Both the position numbers and the translations under genes were made by a program. This document shows positions 55,247 to 64,000 of a stretch of 64,000 nucleotides of DNA, one piece after another. Source of the stretch: Falciphora oryzae (taxonomy: Eukaryota; Ascomycota; Sordariomycetes; Magnaporthales; Magnaporthaceae); assembly GCA_000733355.1 (NCBI GenBank), contig JNVV01000042.1:62001-126000 (forward strand), in the 5' to 3' direction. The notes under the pieces are model-generated. The model worked only from the letters and a program-made list of their open reading frames with translations. It searched no databases and was not told where the DNA came from. Within the stretch, counting starts at the first letter, position 1, and every line of letters starts with the position of its first letter.

Positions 55247-56592
55247 TCAGGAAACTGTCGCTTGATTGAGCCGCGCGTCCGAGTCACCCCTGGAGCGCCT
55301 CTCGGCACGGTAGCTGGTAAGCTCCTCGGAGTCACGCGACGCCCGGCCCTTTTGGCCAAACAGCATGCCAAAAGTGGCGACATGACCAAGCTTTTCCCAC
55401 GCGGTCCGGCCGTCGTCGACCCTCTGCTGTTCCACCTGCCTCCCGTCCCTGGCCAGGGTGACGAAGCGGGACGAGGGCAGGAAGCGCCCGGGGTTCCAGA
55501 CGTTCCACAGTGCCGAGTTGAGGAGCATGAGCGAGGCCTCGAAGACGTAAAAGAAGGCCTCGTACCTGAGGATGGGGCTCAGGCTGACCAGGGACTCCAT
55601 GCTGTCGATCCTGGCCTTGGTGTGGCCCCCCGCATGCTCAACCAGCCGATACACGCAGCGCACAAAGATGAGCGCCATGCTGGCGTACAGCACACGGAGC
55701 TGGACTCCGACCCCCTCAAGGTTCTGCATTCCACCGCCTGACGCGGTAGCAGAAGCGTGGAGGACACGGCGGTGGAAACGCACAGCCAGGAGGACAAAGA
55801 CGGCAATCAGGGCAAGCTGTATCGAGATGGCGGCGAGGATGAGGCCCTGGCCGTTGGCTTGCTGGGCTTGCGACGATGTTGGGTTGGCAGCAAGCGCAAC
55901 GCCGAGTGCGTTGAGGAGCTCGACCAAGGCCATCAGACCTCCAAACAGTGGCAGAACCCGGCCGGAGGGGAGCGGCGCCAGGTAAGGAACATACTGGAAA
56001 ATGCGACCCAAGACATGGTAATTTGCGAGCTCAAGCAGCGGTCTTCATGGTTCACAGTCAATCCGGTTGGCTGGTGCTCATCACGTGCAGTGTTTGGGCC
56101 TTTGCCATTATTAACTCACGGGCTAACAAAGATGAAGACCTGGCTGAGGATGAATGCAATCAACGCCGTCTTGTCCGGTGGCACGTAGATGTAGTTGTCG
56201 TGGGCTCCATACGACCTGATGGCGTAGCCAAGGGCAAACAGCACGGCGCAGACCGGGTGCAGACCTATAAGCTTGAAGGACTTGTACTGGCTGTGATATG
56301 GAGTCGCGTAAGCCACTGGTGTTCTTCAAGCTCGCCTAGTCGTGACGGGATGGCATGGCGATCAGCCCAAGCCGTCTTAGGGAGATCGTGACGTACAAGC
56401 ATTGCCATATGTGGAAGCCGGCCGAGATGGCATAAGCTATGGTGAAGAATATGGGGGCTGCCTTGTTCGGAGCGTAAAAGTAGAGGCTGAACAAAACTGT
56501 ATAAAGAGGCGCGTGGTCAGCCCATCTCCTTGGCGCGTCAGAGAAGAGGTTCCCATGACGGTGCTGTACTGACTCAAGTCCCCGTGCCCCAT
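55247..56592 (-). CDS. RTA1-like seven-span membrane protein
   Basis: Exons in coding order are 56570-56592, 56397-56486, 56120-56290 and 55247-56042, giving 359 residues. The first junction has an equally frame-consistent alternative (56574-56592 with 56496). The core reads continuously: 'LYFYAPNKAAPIFFTIAYAI', 'KSFKLIGLHPVCAVLFALGY', 'DKTALIAFILSQVFIFVSP', 'ELANYHVLGRIFQYVPYLAP', then further spans and the family segment 'LYASMALIFVRCVYRLVEH'. Seven hydrophobic spans and the tail length fit the fungal RTA1/RTM1/RSB1 (lipid-translocating exporter) family. Members are linked to resistance to 7-aminocholesterol, long-chain bases or toxins; the ligand here is unknown. The C-terminal tail is cytosolic and charged. 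Confidence 0.87.
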
Positions 56593-58903
56593 TGTGTGAG
56601 AGGTCTTTAGGGTTGCTCGTCCTTGGGCTAGAGCGAAGGCAGAGACGGAAATATGCTGAGGAAAGGGCAGGGGTTTGGTTTGTCGGGAAATGGAACGAGC
56701 GGAGGGAGACGGCAGAGGTTTGATGACGATGGAAGAAGTAGCAGTTCACATAAACAGGAAAACACACGGGAAGTTGACGGCTTTATATCATCCCATCGCC
56801 TTTTGCCCAAAAGAAAGGAGCAACGGCGGCACCACAGGGCCTACGCGTTGCGTGGTCGTTGGTGAGTGACGTCCAGCAAGAGGTGGCCGCTAAGCCGGAT
56901 TAGGGCAATACCATCGCCAAGAAATTTGGTGAGAAAGCCGGATGAGGAAAGAAGAGTCGCCAAGACACACTTCCTGTGGGGCTGCCCCCGAGTCCCGACC
57001 AATCGACCCGGTGGGAAGGATCCAAGGCTCGAAACAGAGCGCTGCACTTGGCTGGCTCATCCTGAACTCGCAGGCCGGCCGATCACCTCATGGATGGGGC
57101 GGACAGTGTCCTACCGAGCCCATAACTGTCCCGTGATGAGGAGTCTTAGCGGCCCTAGAGGCCATTTGTGTCCGAGCCCGTCCCTTCGCTTCAAGATGTG
57201 TACGCAGCACGGTAATTGACTAGAAACGACAAGAAAATGATAATAATCTTTGAGTGCTTTTCTACATTAGCCCGTCGTTTACTCACGTTATTTTTTGGGT
57301 CTAAGCTGCCAAGCTCATCTGTCCATACTGAGCCCAACTATCACAAGAAGTGCCTGTAATTCGACCGCGCCAGAGGGGTGATAACTATCTCCTCGAGACT
57401 GATGGAAAAGGCTTTCAAATAAGGAACAGTGGCTCTCATGGCTCGGATACCAGTGGGAGTGTGCAGTATCTTTGGATTATCGGCACAGATTCCATCGTCA
57501 TGAGATATATTTTCTTCCCTAATGTTGGTCATAATTCCTCCGCCCAAAACATTTCGCATCCCTACAGCGGTCTAGTCACTTTTTTTTCCTGCTGGGAATC
57601 CTATAAGCAGCCTAGGTGATGGACATTGTCCAAACTTCTGAGCCTCCGAACAAATTCAAACGGGGGTGGCAGGGTTATTATTTCCACAGAAAAAGCGACG
57701 TATAATCGATCAACAACCGCAGCCATCGCGCCTACGGCTAGAAGCGGACCGAACGCGCGCTTCTTACCATGGAAAAGCTCTGATGGATACCTTGACTGTC
57801 CCATCGCTGTTCTGCGAGCTTGCTATTATGTAATTATAACTCCACTGCTCTGCAAGAATAGCATACGTAATTACCAGCGCTTACGGTACCCGTGAGGTAT
57901 TATCCTTCGTGACATCGTGTTCCGACCGCAAAGGGGTTAGACCCGGGATCTACGGGAAACTGACCGAGAACCGACCGACAGCGAGTATTTCTCTCTAGAT
58001 ATTATAAGTCTAGAGTGATTAGTATCACCACTCCAGAAGTCGGGAGGATCTTCTCCGCGTGGTTGATATGTCGCACGAGGATGTGGGAGCCGAGAAAACC
58101 CGCTTCGGTTCAGCCGCAGTGGGCTCTTCACCTCGGCTACGACAACCTGAACAAACAATCGTCCAAGGAGTTTTATTTTCGGTTCGCTGCATGCGGGGAA
58201 AGAAATGTGATCATCCCTGCAGAGTGGTGATTCCATCGCATCGGCGATGGCCAGAATCAGATTAGCTGGACAAACCCCTTCCTTCGCGCCGGGAACGCGT
58301 TCCTGGAGTCGTGGTTGGCTGGGGAAATAGGCAGAATGGGCCCGCCGTGCATGCCGGCCGGCGAGGCTGGGTACCTGAGCCGAAAGCTAGGGATGAACTC
58401 CCAAGACTTTCGTTCCTTCACCGACAGGATGCCAGGATGGCCTAGTCTATATCGCCATATATTCATATGTAGCGCCAGAAATAGCATCATGTCTAGTGGA
58501 GTCCACGCGCGGGAACAATCTCAGCTGGGGATGCCTAGCGCGACAATAATCTAGAGTCGGGTATGCTGCCCATAGTGATTACGAAGTGACGATGGTGCAC
58601 GTATCTGGCAGGTCGTAGGCATCGTCGGACCGAAAACTCTCACCCGAGGAAAACGAGATACGAAAAATACGGTCAGAGGTCGTGTATAAAAGAGGAGGGA
58701 AGCCCACTTTCAGGAGAGCTTTTGTTCCTGGCAGGACAAGACAACCAAAGCCTCAAGGACAGCAAAGACGATATTCCAGGTAAGCAGGCGCTCTCCTCGG
58801 TCCAGGGATGATCTCAAAGACGCATCGTTCATTGACCTTTCAAAGTACGGCCCGACTCCAAAGTCTTCTAGCAGCAGCAACCGTCTCCCGCGAACCAGCC
58901 AAA
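56593..58903. other. 2.3 kb intergenic region, less GC-rich than its neighbours
   Basis: This lies between the divergent RTA1-like and cysteine-rich protein genes. ORFs are short (under about 120 codons). The part between about 57200 and 58650 is visibly poorer in GC than the surrounding genes. No transposon ends or domains were recognised. The 3' end is the promoter of the cysteine-rich gene. Confidence 0.5.
58684..58691 (+). promoter_or_regulatory. TATA box of the cysteine-rich secreted protein gene
   Basis: A TATAAAAG motif lies about 220 bases before the proposed start codon at 58904, followed by a purine- and AAG-rich leader. A consensus TATA box fits a strongly inducible secreted-protein gene; the assignment is by position and motif only. 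Confidence 0.5.
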
Positions 58904-59290
58904 ATGCGCTTTTCCGCCGCCTTCACCGTCCTCCTGGCCGCCGCCATGACCTCGGCCGCCTCCACGGACGACGTGGTCGCCCCGTCCCTCCTCGGCGTCG
59001 AGGCGCGCGATGCTGACGAGCCGCTCCTGGAGCGCGAGGTCATGGACCTGGCCGGCAAGATGGTCAAGCGGGCGTGCGACTACAGCGTCAACTGCGCCTG
59101 CGACTCGCGCGGCGAGCAGCTGACGGTGTGCGGCAACTGCCGCTGGGACAGCGGCACCGGCCCCTACGTCGTCACCAGGAACAGGAAGAACAACCACATC
59201 TACGAGTGCTCCAGGGACGGCAAGAAGTGCTGCTCCTATGGTCCTGCCGATGACTGCGGAACTAGCAGCGCCAGGTGCATCGTCAACTAG
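58904..59290 (+). CDS. Kex2-processed cysteine-rich secreted protein
   Basis: This is a single exon of 128 residues from ATG 58904. An in-frame ATG at 58808 would add 32 residues and hide the signal peptide, so the later start is preferred. Residues 1-19 are a signal peptide ('RFSAAFTVLLAAAMTSAA'). An acidic propeptide follows and ends in 'GKMVKR' (Kex2 site at 55-56). The mature part is 72 residues with ten cysteines: 'ACDYSVNCACD', 'VCGNCRW', 'YECSRDGKKCCSYG', 'DDCG' and 'ARCIVN'. Such small disulfide-rich proteins are commonly secreted effectors or antimicrobial proteins; I do not recognise a specific family, so the role is open. A TATA box is present upstream. Confidence 0.83.
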   Translation: MRFSAAFTVLLAAAMTSAASTDDVVAPSLLGVEARDADEPLLEREVMDLAGKMVKRACDYSVNCACDSRGEQLTVCGNCRWDSGTGPYVVTRNRKNNHIYECSRDGKKCCSYGPADDCGTSSARCIVN

Positions 59291-60940
59291 GGGACTTCCC
59301 TAACGGGGAAAGAGGGCGCGTCGGAAAAAGACAGTTCAGCTGCCTGCGGTGGACCATGGCGGGATGAGGGATTCTGCCAACGCTTAGTCGTTTTCCGGAG
59401 TGAGCACTGAGACGGTCTCGACCCACCATTGCGCTAAACACATGTGGGAAACCCCGGGAAAGGAAAAAAAACCCCGATGAAAACACAAGAAAAATTTTTC
59501 TTTCATACCCTCGTTTGTACCCTTTTCTCAGGCTTTCGCGCTTGAGCTTATCTAGCTCCCTACTTTCCAAAGATTCCTGCCAGATAATACAGCGCAAATA
59601 TTGCTGTCTATGCCAGATCGATAATGAGTGACGGGGTTGTTGGGAAACAATCGCTGCTTCCATGTTTTGGATGGCAGGAGGCACCATCAGCCTTGTAAGT
59701 TGGCTTGGTGGCGCGAAACTCTGGCCCTGCCTCTTGCCCAGCAGATCTACCTTGGTGGAACGGGCAGGGTAGCTGGGAGGGCGAAAAAACGCAACGAAAC
59801 GACTTGAATGCAGGAAAGAAAGACGGGGAATCATAGTAGCCTTCTGTGAGCGGTGGGCAGGAAGATTAGGGCAGTCAGACGTTGGCCATTCCTTCGAGTT
59901 GGTGATAATGACAGCATCCGGCGTGGCTGGATCACGGTGGGTGGGGACTTAGTGGCCTCGCTCTCGGCCGTGCCTCAATTGATGACCAAGTGGGCAGAGG
60001 GAGCCACATCAATCGAGGGCTAACCGTGCCCTCCAGCATGACAATTCCAGGGGGAGTCTGCTCGCGCAATCACGTTCTAGCCGTGTCATCGCACAGAGGG
60101 GAAAGTTGACGGGGCTGAAGACCAATCTCCATGAGAGCCGTAGATGCTTCCAGCGCGAGCAGTTTGGTGGCTTGGGTGGCTCATCGAGTGCTCCTGCACC
60201 TTCTTGGCGGTGCCCCTTCCCTATGTGCCATCCGCGCGGGGGTGGCTGGCCTCTCTTCTGCCGCAGGTCTGGTTTGGCGGTGTGGGCTTTTTCTGCCAGA
60301 TTTGGCGGTGAAAAAGTGTTTGCAGCAAATACGCACGGGCCCTTCGATGTTTGCAGGAAACACGCACGGACCTCTCCACCGATGCCTATATAGATCTCCC
60401 CTCCCTCCCCTCCATTTGCCTGTTTTCTTCCTTTCTCCTTAGCTCTCTTTGCCTTTTGGCTTAGATCAAGTGTAGTATCTGTTCTTTTCAGTTTAATCTC
60501 TGAAACTGGTCTACTTGACCAGAATCATATGATTATTCTTATTTTTGCCACTCGAGGGATTCCCGCTGGGCTTGCCTATGGTTTCCCTCACAGTGTCCCT
60601 CGTATTACACTGCCTCGAGGTGACGCGAACCAACTTTTTTTCTCATTGCATGTCCGGGCTTGCCCAGGCTGTGAAGAGGATCATGCATGGCGAGGTCGAG
60701 ATACTGCTGCTGCCTGGAGCTGCTTGGCAAGATATTTGCTTTGTGGACGAATGTTTTTTGTGGCGACGGAGATGATTAATTTTGTGCGGTGTGTGTAGCT
60801 GGTCGTGCATGGGGCGGCCACGTCTCCAAGTCACAGCAGCACCGGGGTCGCGACAAATGGATGATTCGACCTCAATTGGGCTTATTGCGTTTCGCAAGCC
60901 ATAGCGACAAACATCTATCCTAGATTCTTTGGGTGTCTAC
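59291..60940. other. 1.65 kb convergent intergenic region
   Basis: This lies between the stop codons of the cysteine-rich gene and the MFS gene. A 183-codon minus-strand ORF (59283-59834) overlaps the end of the former and has no domain. No gene is called. Confidence 0.55.
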
Positions 60941-62893
60941 CTATGTCTTCCTATCCAAGGCCTGTGTCATGGTCAGTAATCCGAAAACATTCGACGGAGA
61001 GTAGCGACGAGAACTCACCACAGCGAATCGGCTTCTTGCCCGGATACGCTCGCCGTACAGCACCAAGACCCACGGCACAAGCGTCAGCGCTGTCGCAATA
61101 CTTCCGAGCAAGATGCCAGCATTAGGCGGCCCCAGGTTCCGAAACAGCATCCCAGTCACGAGAGGAAAGATGCCGCCGAGGATATTGCGGCAGCAGCTCT
61201 GCGCCGCGAGAGCCGACGACGCGTATACCTGGTACACGTCGGCAAGGTAGTTGAAGGTGGCCAGATACACCGAGAAGATGCCCACCGTCGCCACTCCGAG
61301 CCCCATGGTCGGACCTATCCAGTGCGAGTCGGGTCGCGAGGCGAGACCGAAGAGGAAGAGACCTGCGGGGAGCAGCGTCGCCGACAAGCAGGTGAAATAG
61401 AGGCGGGACTCGGGCGCGTCGGCCGGTAGGCGCCGGCGGAGAAAAAGCCACACGGGGGACAGCGTCGCCGGGTCGACGTCCGAGTTGGTGTCCCAATTGC
61501 GGTGGCGCAGGAGCCGCTCCTGGAGGATGCTGAGGGCGGTGGCGACAATTGAGCCGACGATCATGGCAGTGAAGACGTAGCCCGACTGCCTAATGCTCCA
61601 GCCGTACACCACCTCGAAGACGAGAGGGATGCCGCCAAAGGTCAAGTAGAGGACACCCCACGCGAACGAGACCCAGAGCGAGAAGAAGAAGACTACGGGC
61701 TCTGTGAACAGAAGATGGAACGGCCGTGACAGCGAGATGGAGATCATCTTGCTGATCGAGGCTCTCTCCTCGTCCGACTTGACCTTCCACCGGATCCGCT
61801 GGAGAGAAGCCGACGCCGCCACGGACTCACGTCGCGACACCGCCTTCTCGTCGGGGCCATCCGCTGCCTTGTCCGGTGTCCCCGCCTCCAAGTCCGAGTC
61901 CGCCCCTCCTCCACCACGCGGCAGCGTCAAAGAGTCCTCGACCCAGACACCGTAGTAGCCCTGTTTCTCCATCTCCTCGTACCACTTGTTCAACGCTCGG
62001 GCCTTGCGCGACAGTAGGATGGAGCCGCGGCTCTCCTTGAACAGCACGACCAGCGCAACCATCAGCACGGCCGCGGCGATGACCTGGTGCCAAAAGACCC
62101 ACCTCCAGGCGCCGCGGGCGCCCCTGCCCGAGATCTCGGCGCCGACCATGGGCCCCAGGCCGGTGCCGACGAGGACGGCGCCGCTGAAGAGGGCCATCGG
62201 GGTGTTGCGCTCCTCGGCGCGCCACATGTCGGCGATGACGCCACCGATCATGGTGCTGAAGACGGAGCCGCCGACGCCCGTCAGCAGGCGCGCGGCCAGC
62301 ATGGCGGCCAGCGACCGGGCGGCGCCGCACGCGGCCTGGAACGCGACGAAGACGATGCCCGACGCCACGAAGACGGGGTACCGCCCGTTGATCTCGGACA
62401 GCGGCGCTAACACCATGGGCGCGAGGGCGAAGCCGAAGCAGAACGTCGTTATCCCCGCCAGCACGGCCAGGTGCGACGTCGAGGCCTCGCCCGTGCCCTC
62501 GTCGGAGAGGTCGCCGGCCATGTCGCGCGCCGGCGGGGCGTACGAGCCGGCCGTGTAGGCTGTCAGGAGGGTGGCGATGCACGACAGGAACAGCATTAAG
62601 TTCTTGCGGCGGCGCGGCCAGTGCAGCGGGTTTGCGAAGCGGCTCAGGTCCGGCGCCGGCGGGGCGGGCGGCTGGTCGTCCTGGCGAGGGGCGGTGTCGG
62701 GGACCGGGAGTGGAGTGTCGAAGGTCAGGTAGAGCTGGATGATCTCGGTGCTCGCATCGACAGTCTCCCTCGCCGACGAGTCCATCGTCTGTTCACCCTC
62801 AGAGCTGGTCATCCCCTCCTGCCGGGCATGGCCGCTGTGGACGGCAATATCATCCCGAGAGGGGTTGGGGTGCCCCCTGGCACTGGAAGTCAT
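60941..62893 (-). CDS. MFS transporter, DHA1-type drug/polyamine exporter
   Basis: Exon 1 is 61019-62893 and exon 2 is 60941-60961, giving 631 residues. The 57-nt intron (GTGAGT, CTGAC branch, ACACAG) is a perfect consensus but also in frame, so an unspliced form of 650 residues is possible. A cytosolic N-terminus of about 95 residues leads to 'WPRRRKNLMLFLSCIATLLT' (span 1). The motif A-like 'LSEINGRYPVFVASG' follows span 2, and 'LLTGVGGSVFSTMIGGVIAD' and 'VGTGLGPMVGAEI' belong to spans 4-5. A large acidic central loop separates the two six-span halves, and 'LSRPFHLLFTEPVVFFFSLW' starts span 7. This arrangement is that of fungal DHA1 exporters (TPO1/FLU1-like), which use the proton gradient at the plasma membrane. 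The substrate is not determinable. Confidence 0.9.
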   Translation of the reverse strand: MTSSARGHPNPSRDDIAVHSGHARQEGMTSSEGEQTMDSSARETVDASTEIIQLYLTFDTPLPVPDTAPRQDDQPPAPPAPDLSRFANPLHWPRRRKNLMLFLSCIATLLTAYTAGSYAPPARDMAGDLSDEGTGEASTSHLAVLAGITTFCFGFALAPMVLAPLSEINGRYPVFVASGIVFVAFQAACGAARSLAAMLAARLLTGVGGSVFSTMIGGVIADMWRAEERNTPMALFSGAVLVGTGLGPMVGAEISGRGARGAWRWVFWHQVIAAAVLMVALVVLFKESRGSILLSRKARALNKWYEEMEKQGYYGVWVEDSLTLPRGGGGADSDLEAGTPDKAADGPDEKAVSRRESVAASASLQRIRWKVKSDEERASISKMISISLSRPFHLLFTEPVVFFFSLWVSFAWGVLYLTFGGIPLVFEVVYGWSIRQSGYVFTAMIVGSIVATALSILQERLLRHRNWDTNSDVDPATLSPVWLFLRRRLPADAPESRLYFTCLSATLLPAGLFLFGLASRPDSHWIGPTMGLGVATVGIFSVYLATFNYLADVYQVYASSALAAQSCCRNILGGIFPLVTGMLFRNLGPPNAGILLGSIATALTLVPWVLVLYGERIRARSRFAVVSSRRYSPSNVFGLLTMTQALDRKT

Positions 62894-64000
62894 TCGATCT
62901 CGGGAAATTGACCGACATCAACGACTGATAGAGCAAGTTAAAGAGATTAGGGAACAAGTATGGAGGGTTTACTGCCTGTGGGCTCACTCTTTTTTGATCC
63001 GGGATCAGCAGCGAAGTAAGTGACCTGTCCGGAATTTGATGGGGAGCCTGGCTATTTAGCATCGCCCACAAACAAGACTTCTCCACATGCACAGCGTAGC
63101 GAAAGTTCAAACTTCATGTCGCGGCGCTTGTTGGCGATGCCCGATGGAGGTTTTGATGGGTCCACCAGGGTTCCCGTCGGTTGCGGGAATAGACGGGGAC
63201 AGCAGCGGCACAGTTCCTCCCGGCCGGGTACCCGCCAAGGGCCGGGTTTACGCAAACCGTCGTCATACAACGGTGTGTTGTATTCTGCTATCCCCCCTCC
63301 TGCCGTGTTCCCCCTCGCCTGTGATCGATCCTACCTGCATGTATACTCGTCTACGTATGGGGAGAGGAGGGGGAGATTCCATCTCGCCAAGAGGGCGGCC
63401 TCGTCAAGATTGGCCCTGCCCAGTCGCTGGGCGGATGTAAATCGCTGGGGAAATACCCAGGTGTACTTTGGGCCTCCAGCACACGACGTCGAGGAAGGGT
63501 TTCGTCGAAGGATTCGTCCAGTGGGCCACGAGCCAACTGTTCCACTCGAGCGAGAGTCCGACCCCGGCTGGGATGGGGTGGGTTGTTGCCGAGAAGCGGG
63601 CAAATCCTCTTTATTCCCGGGGCCGGCCTTCCTCAACAATCATCTTCCAACCTGGCTGGGACGTAGCGCCAAGCGCCCGGTCGAGCTGAGGGTAAGAAAA
63701 TGCAACCTAGTCGGGAAAGCCGCGCTGCATGCGGTGCACGGAGCATGGAACATGCAGCGAAGTGACATTGGGTCGAGAGGGCGGGAGGGGGATGGCAGGT
63801 TATCTCAAAACCCCTAGCGCCGCCGCCCCGCGTACGCCCGGAGCATTCCCGGTTTGAGCACCCGCAACAACGACTGGGGCACAATGGCAGCGGCCGTCGC
63901 TGACTCGAACTCCGGATAATCCCCTATTCGAATTCAATCTGGTGAACATTTTTCCCTTCTCCTTCCCGCCCTCCCCCTGTCCTCTTGGCTGCGCTGCAGC
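62894..64000. other. upstream region of the MFS gene, window edge
   Basis: A 265-codon plus-strand ORF (63020-63817) starts with ATG but has no domain, no codon bias and many rare-residue runs, so it is not called. The rest appears to be promoter and intergenic DNA. A gene may begin beyond the window edge. Confidence 0.5.

Noticed and set aside
58808..58903. Upstream in-frame ATG for the cysteine-rich protein
   Set aside because: It would place 32 polar residues before a clear signal peptide.
63020..63817. 265-codon plus-strand ORF near the window end
   Set aside because: No domain, unusual composition, and no splice or promoter support.

Overview
The window is nuclear DNA of a filamentous ascomycete (Pezizomycotina, most likely a sordariomycete). 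This rests on short 50-155 nt introns with GTRNGT donors and CTRAC-like branch points, GC-rich coding regions, pyrimidine-rich leaders, and typical fungal genes: Sfl1-type HSF regulator, Sey1, CENP-C/Mif2, CYP52-clan P450, RTA1-like and MFS transporters, and Kex2-type secreted proteins. No rRNA, tRNA, CRISPR array or intact transposon was recognised. One 204-base run of N lies at 49741-49944.

Layout. 0.4-4.9 kb: two divergent WD40 genes, the second being Ctf4/Mcl1/SepB, which links the replisome to DNA polymerase alpha. 4.9-12 kb: a 7.2 kb stretch without a supported gene, upstream of a five-exon sfl1-like regulator (12.1-14.2 kb). 15.4-18.5 kb: a Lys/Asp-rich nuclear-type protein and a five-exon P450, both on the minus strand. 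20.7-27.6 kb: housekeeping genes (succinyl-CoA ligase beta, a fructosamine-kinase-like protein, Sey1). 29.2-33.2 kb: RNase H2 catalytic subunit and CENP-C in divergent orientation. 34.1-34.9 kb: a frame-broken gene for a small one-span membrane protein.

35.0-43.1 kb is the most unusual part. Two large fungal-type genes of unknown function (A, minus; B, plus) lie head to head. Directly downstream are decayed copies of parts of both, in the same relative orientation, followed by a third frame-broken gene (C) with an internal tandem repeat. I read this as an old tandem segmental duplication that is decaying.

45.8-48.6 kb encodes an FAD monooxygenase fused to a large multi-span membrane domain, a fusion suggestive of meroterpenoid chemistry. 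49.1-59.3 kb is rich in secreted or membrane proteins: a repeat-rich secreted protein interrupted by the assembly gap, a Ser/Thr-rich secreted protein with two in-frame stops, a GNAT acetyltransferase, an RTA1-like membrane protein and a Kex2-processed cysteine-rich protein. 60.9-62.9 kb encodes an MFS exporter. No co-directional biosynthetic cluster is visible; the accessory genes look dispersed.

Exon coordinates were worked out by hand from reading frame, splice consensus and protein continuity. Where a boundary is unsure, the entry says so.
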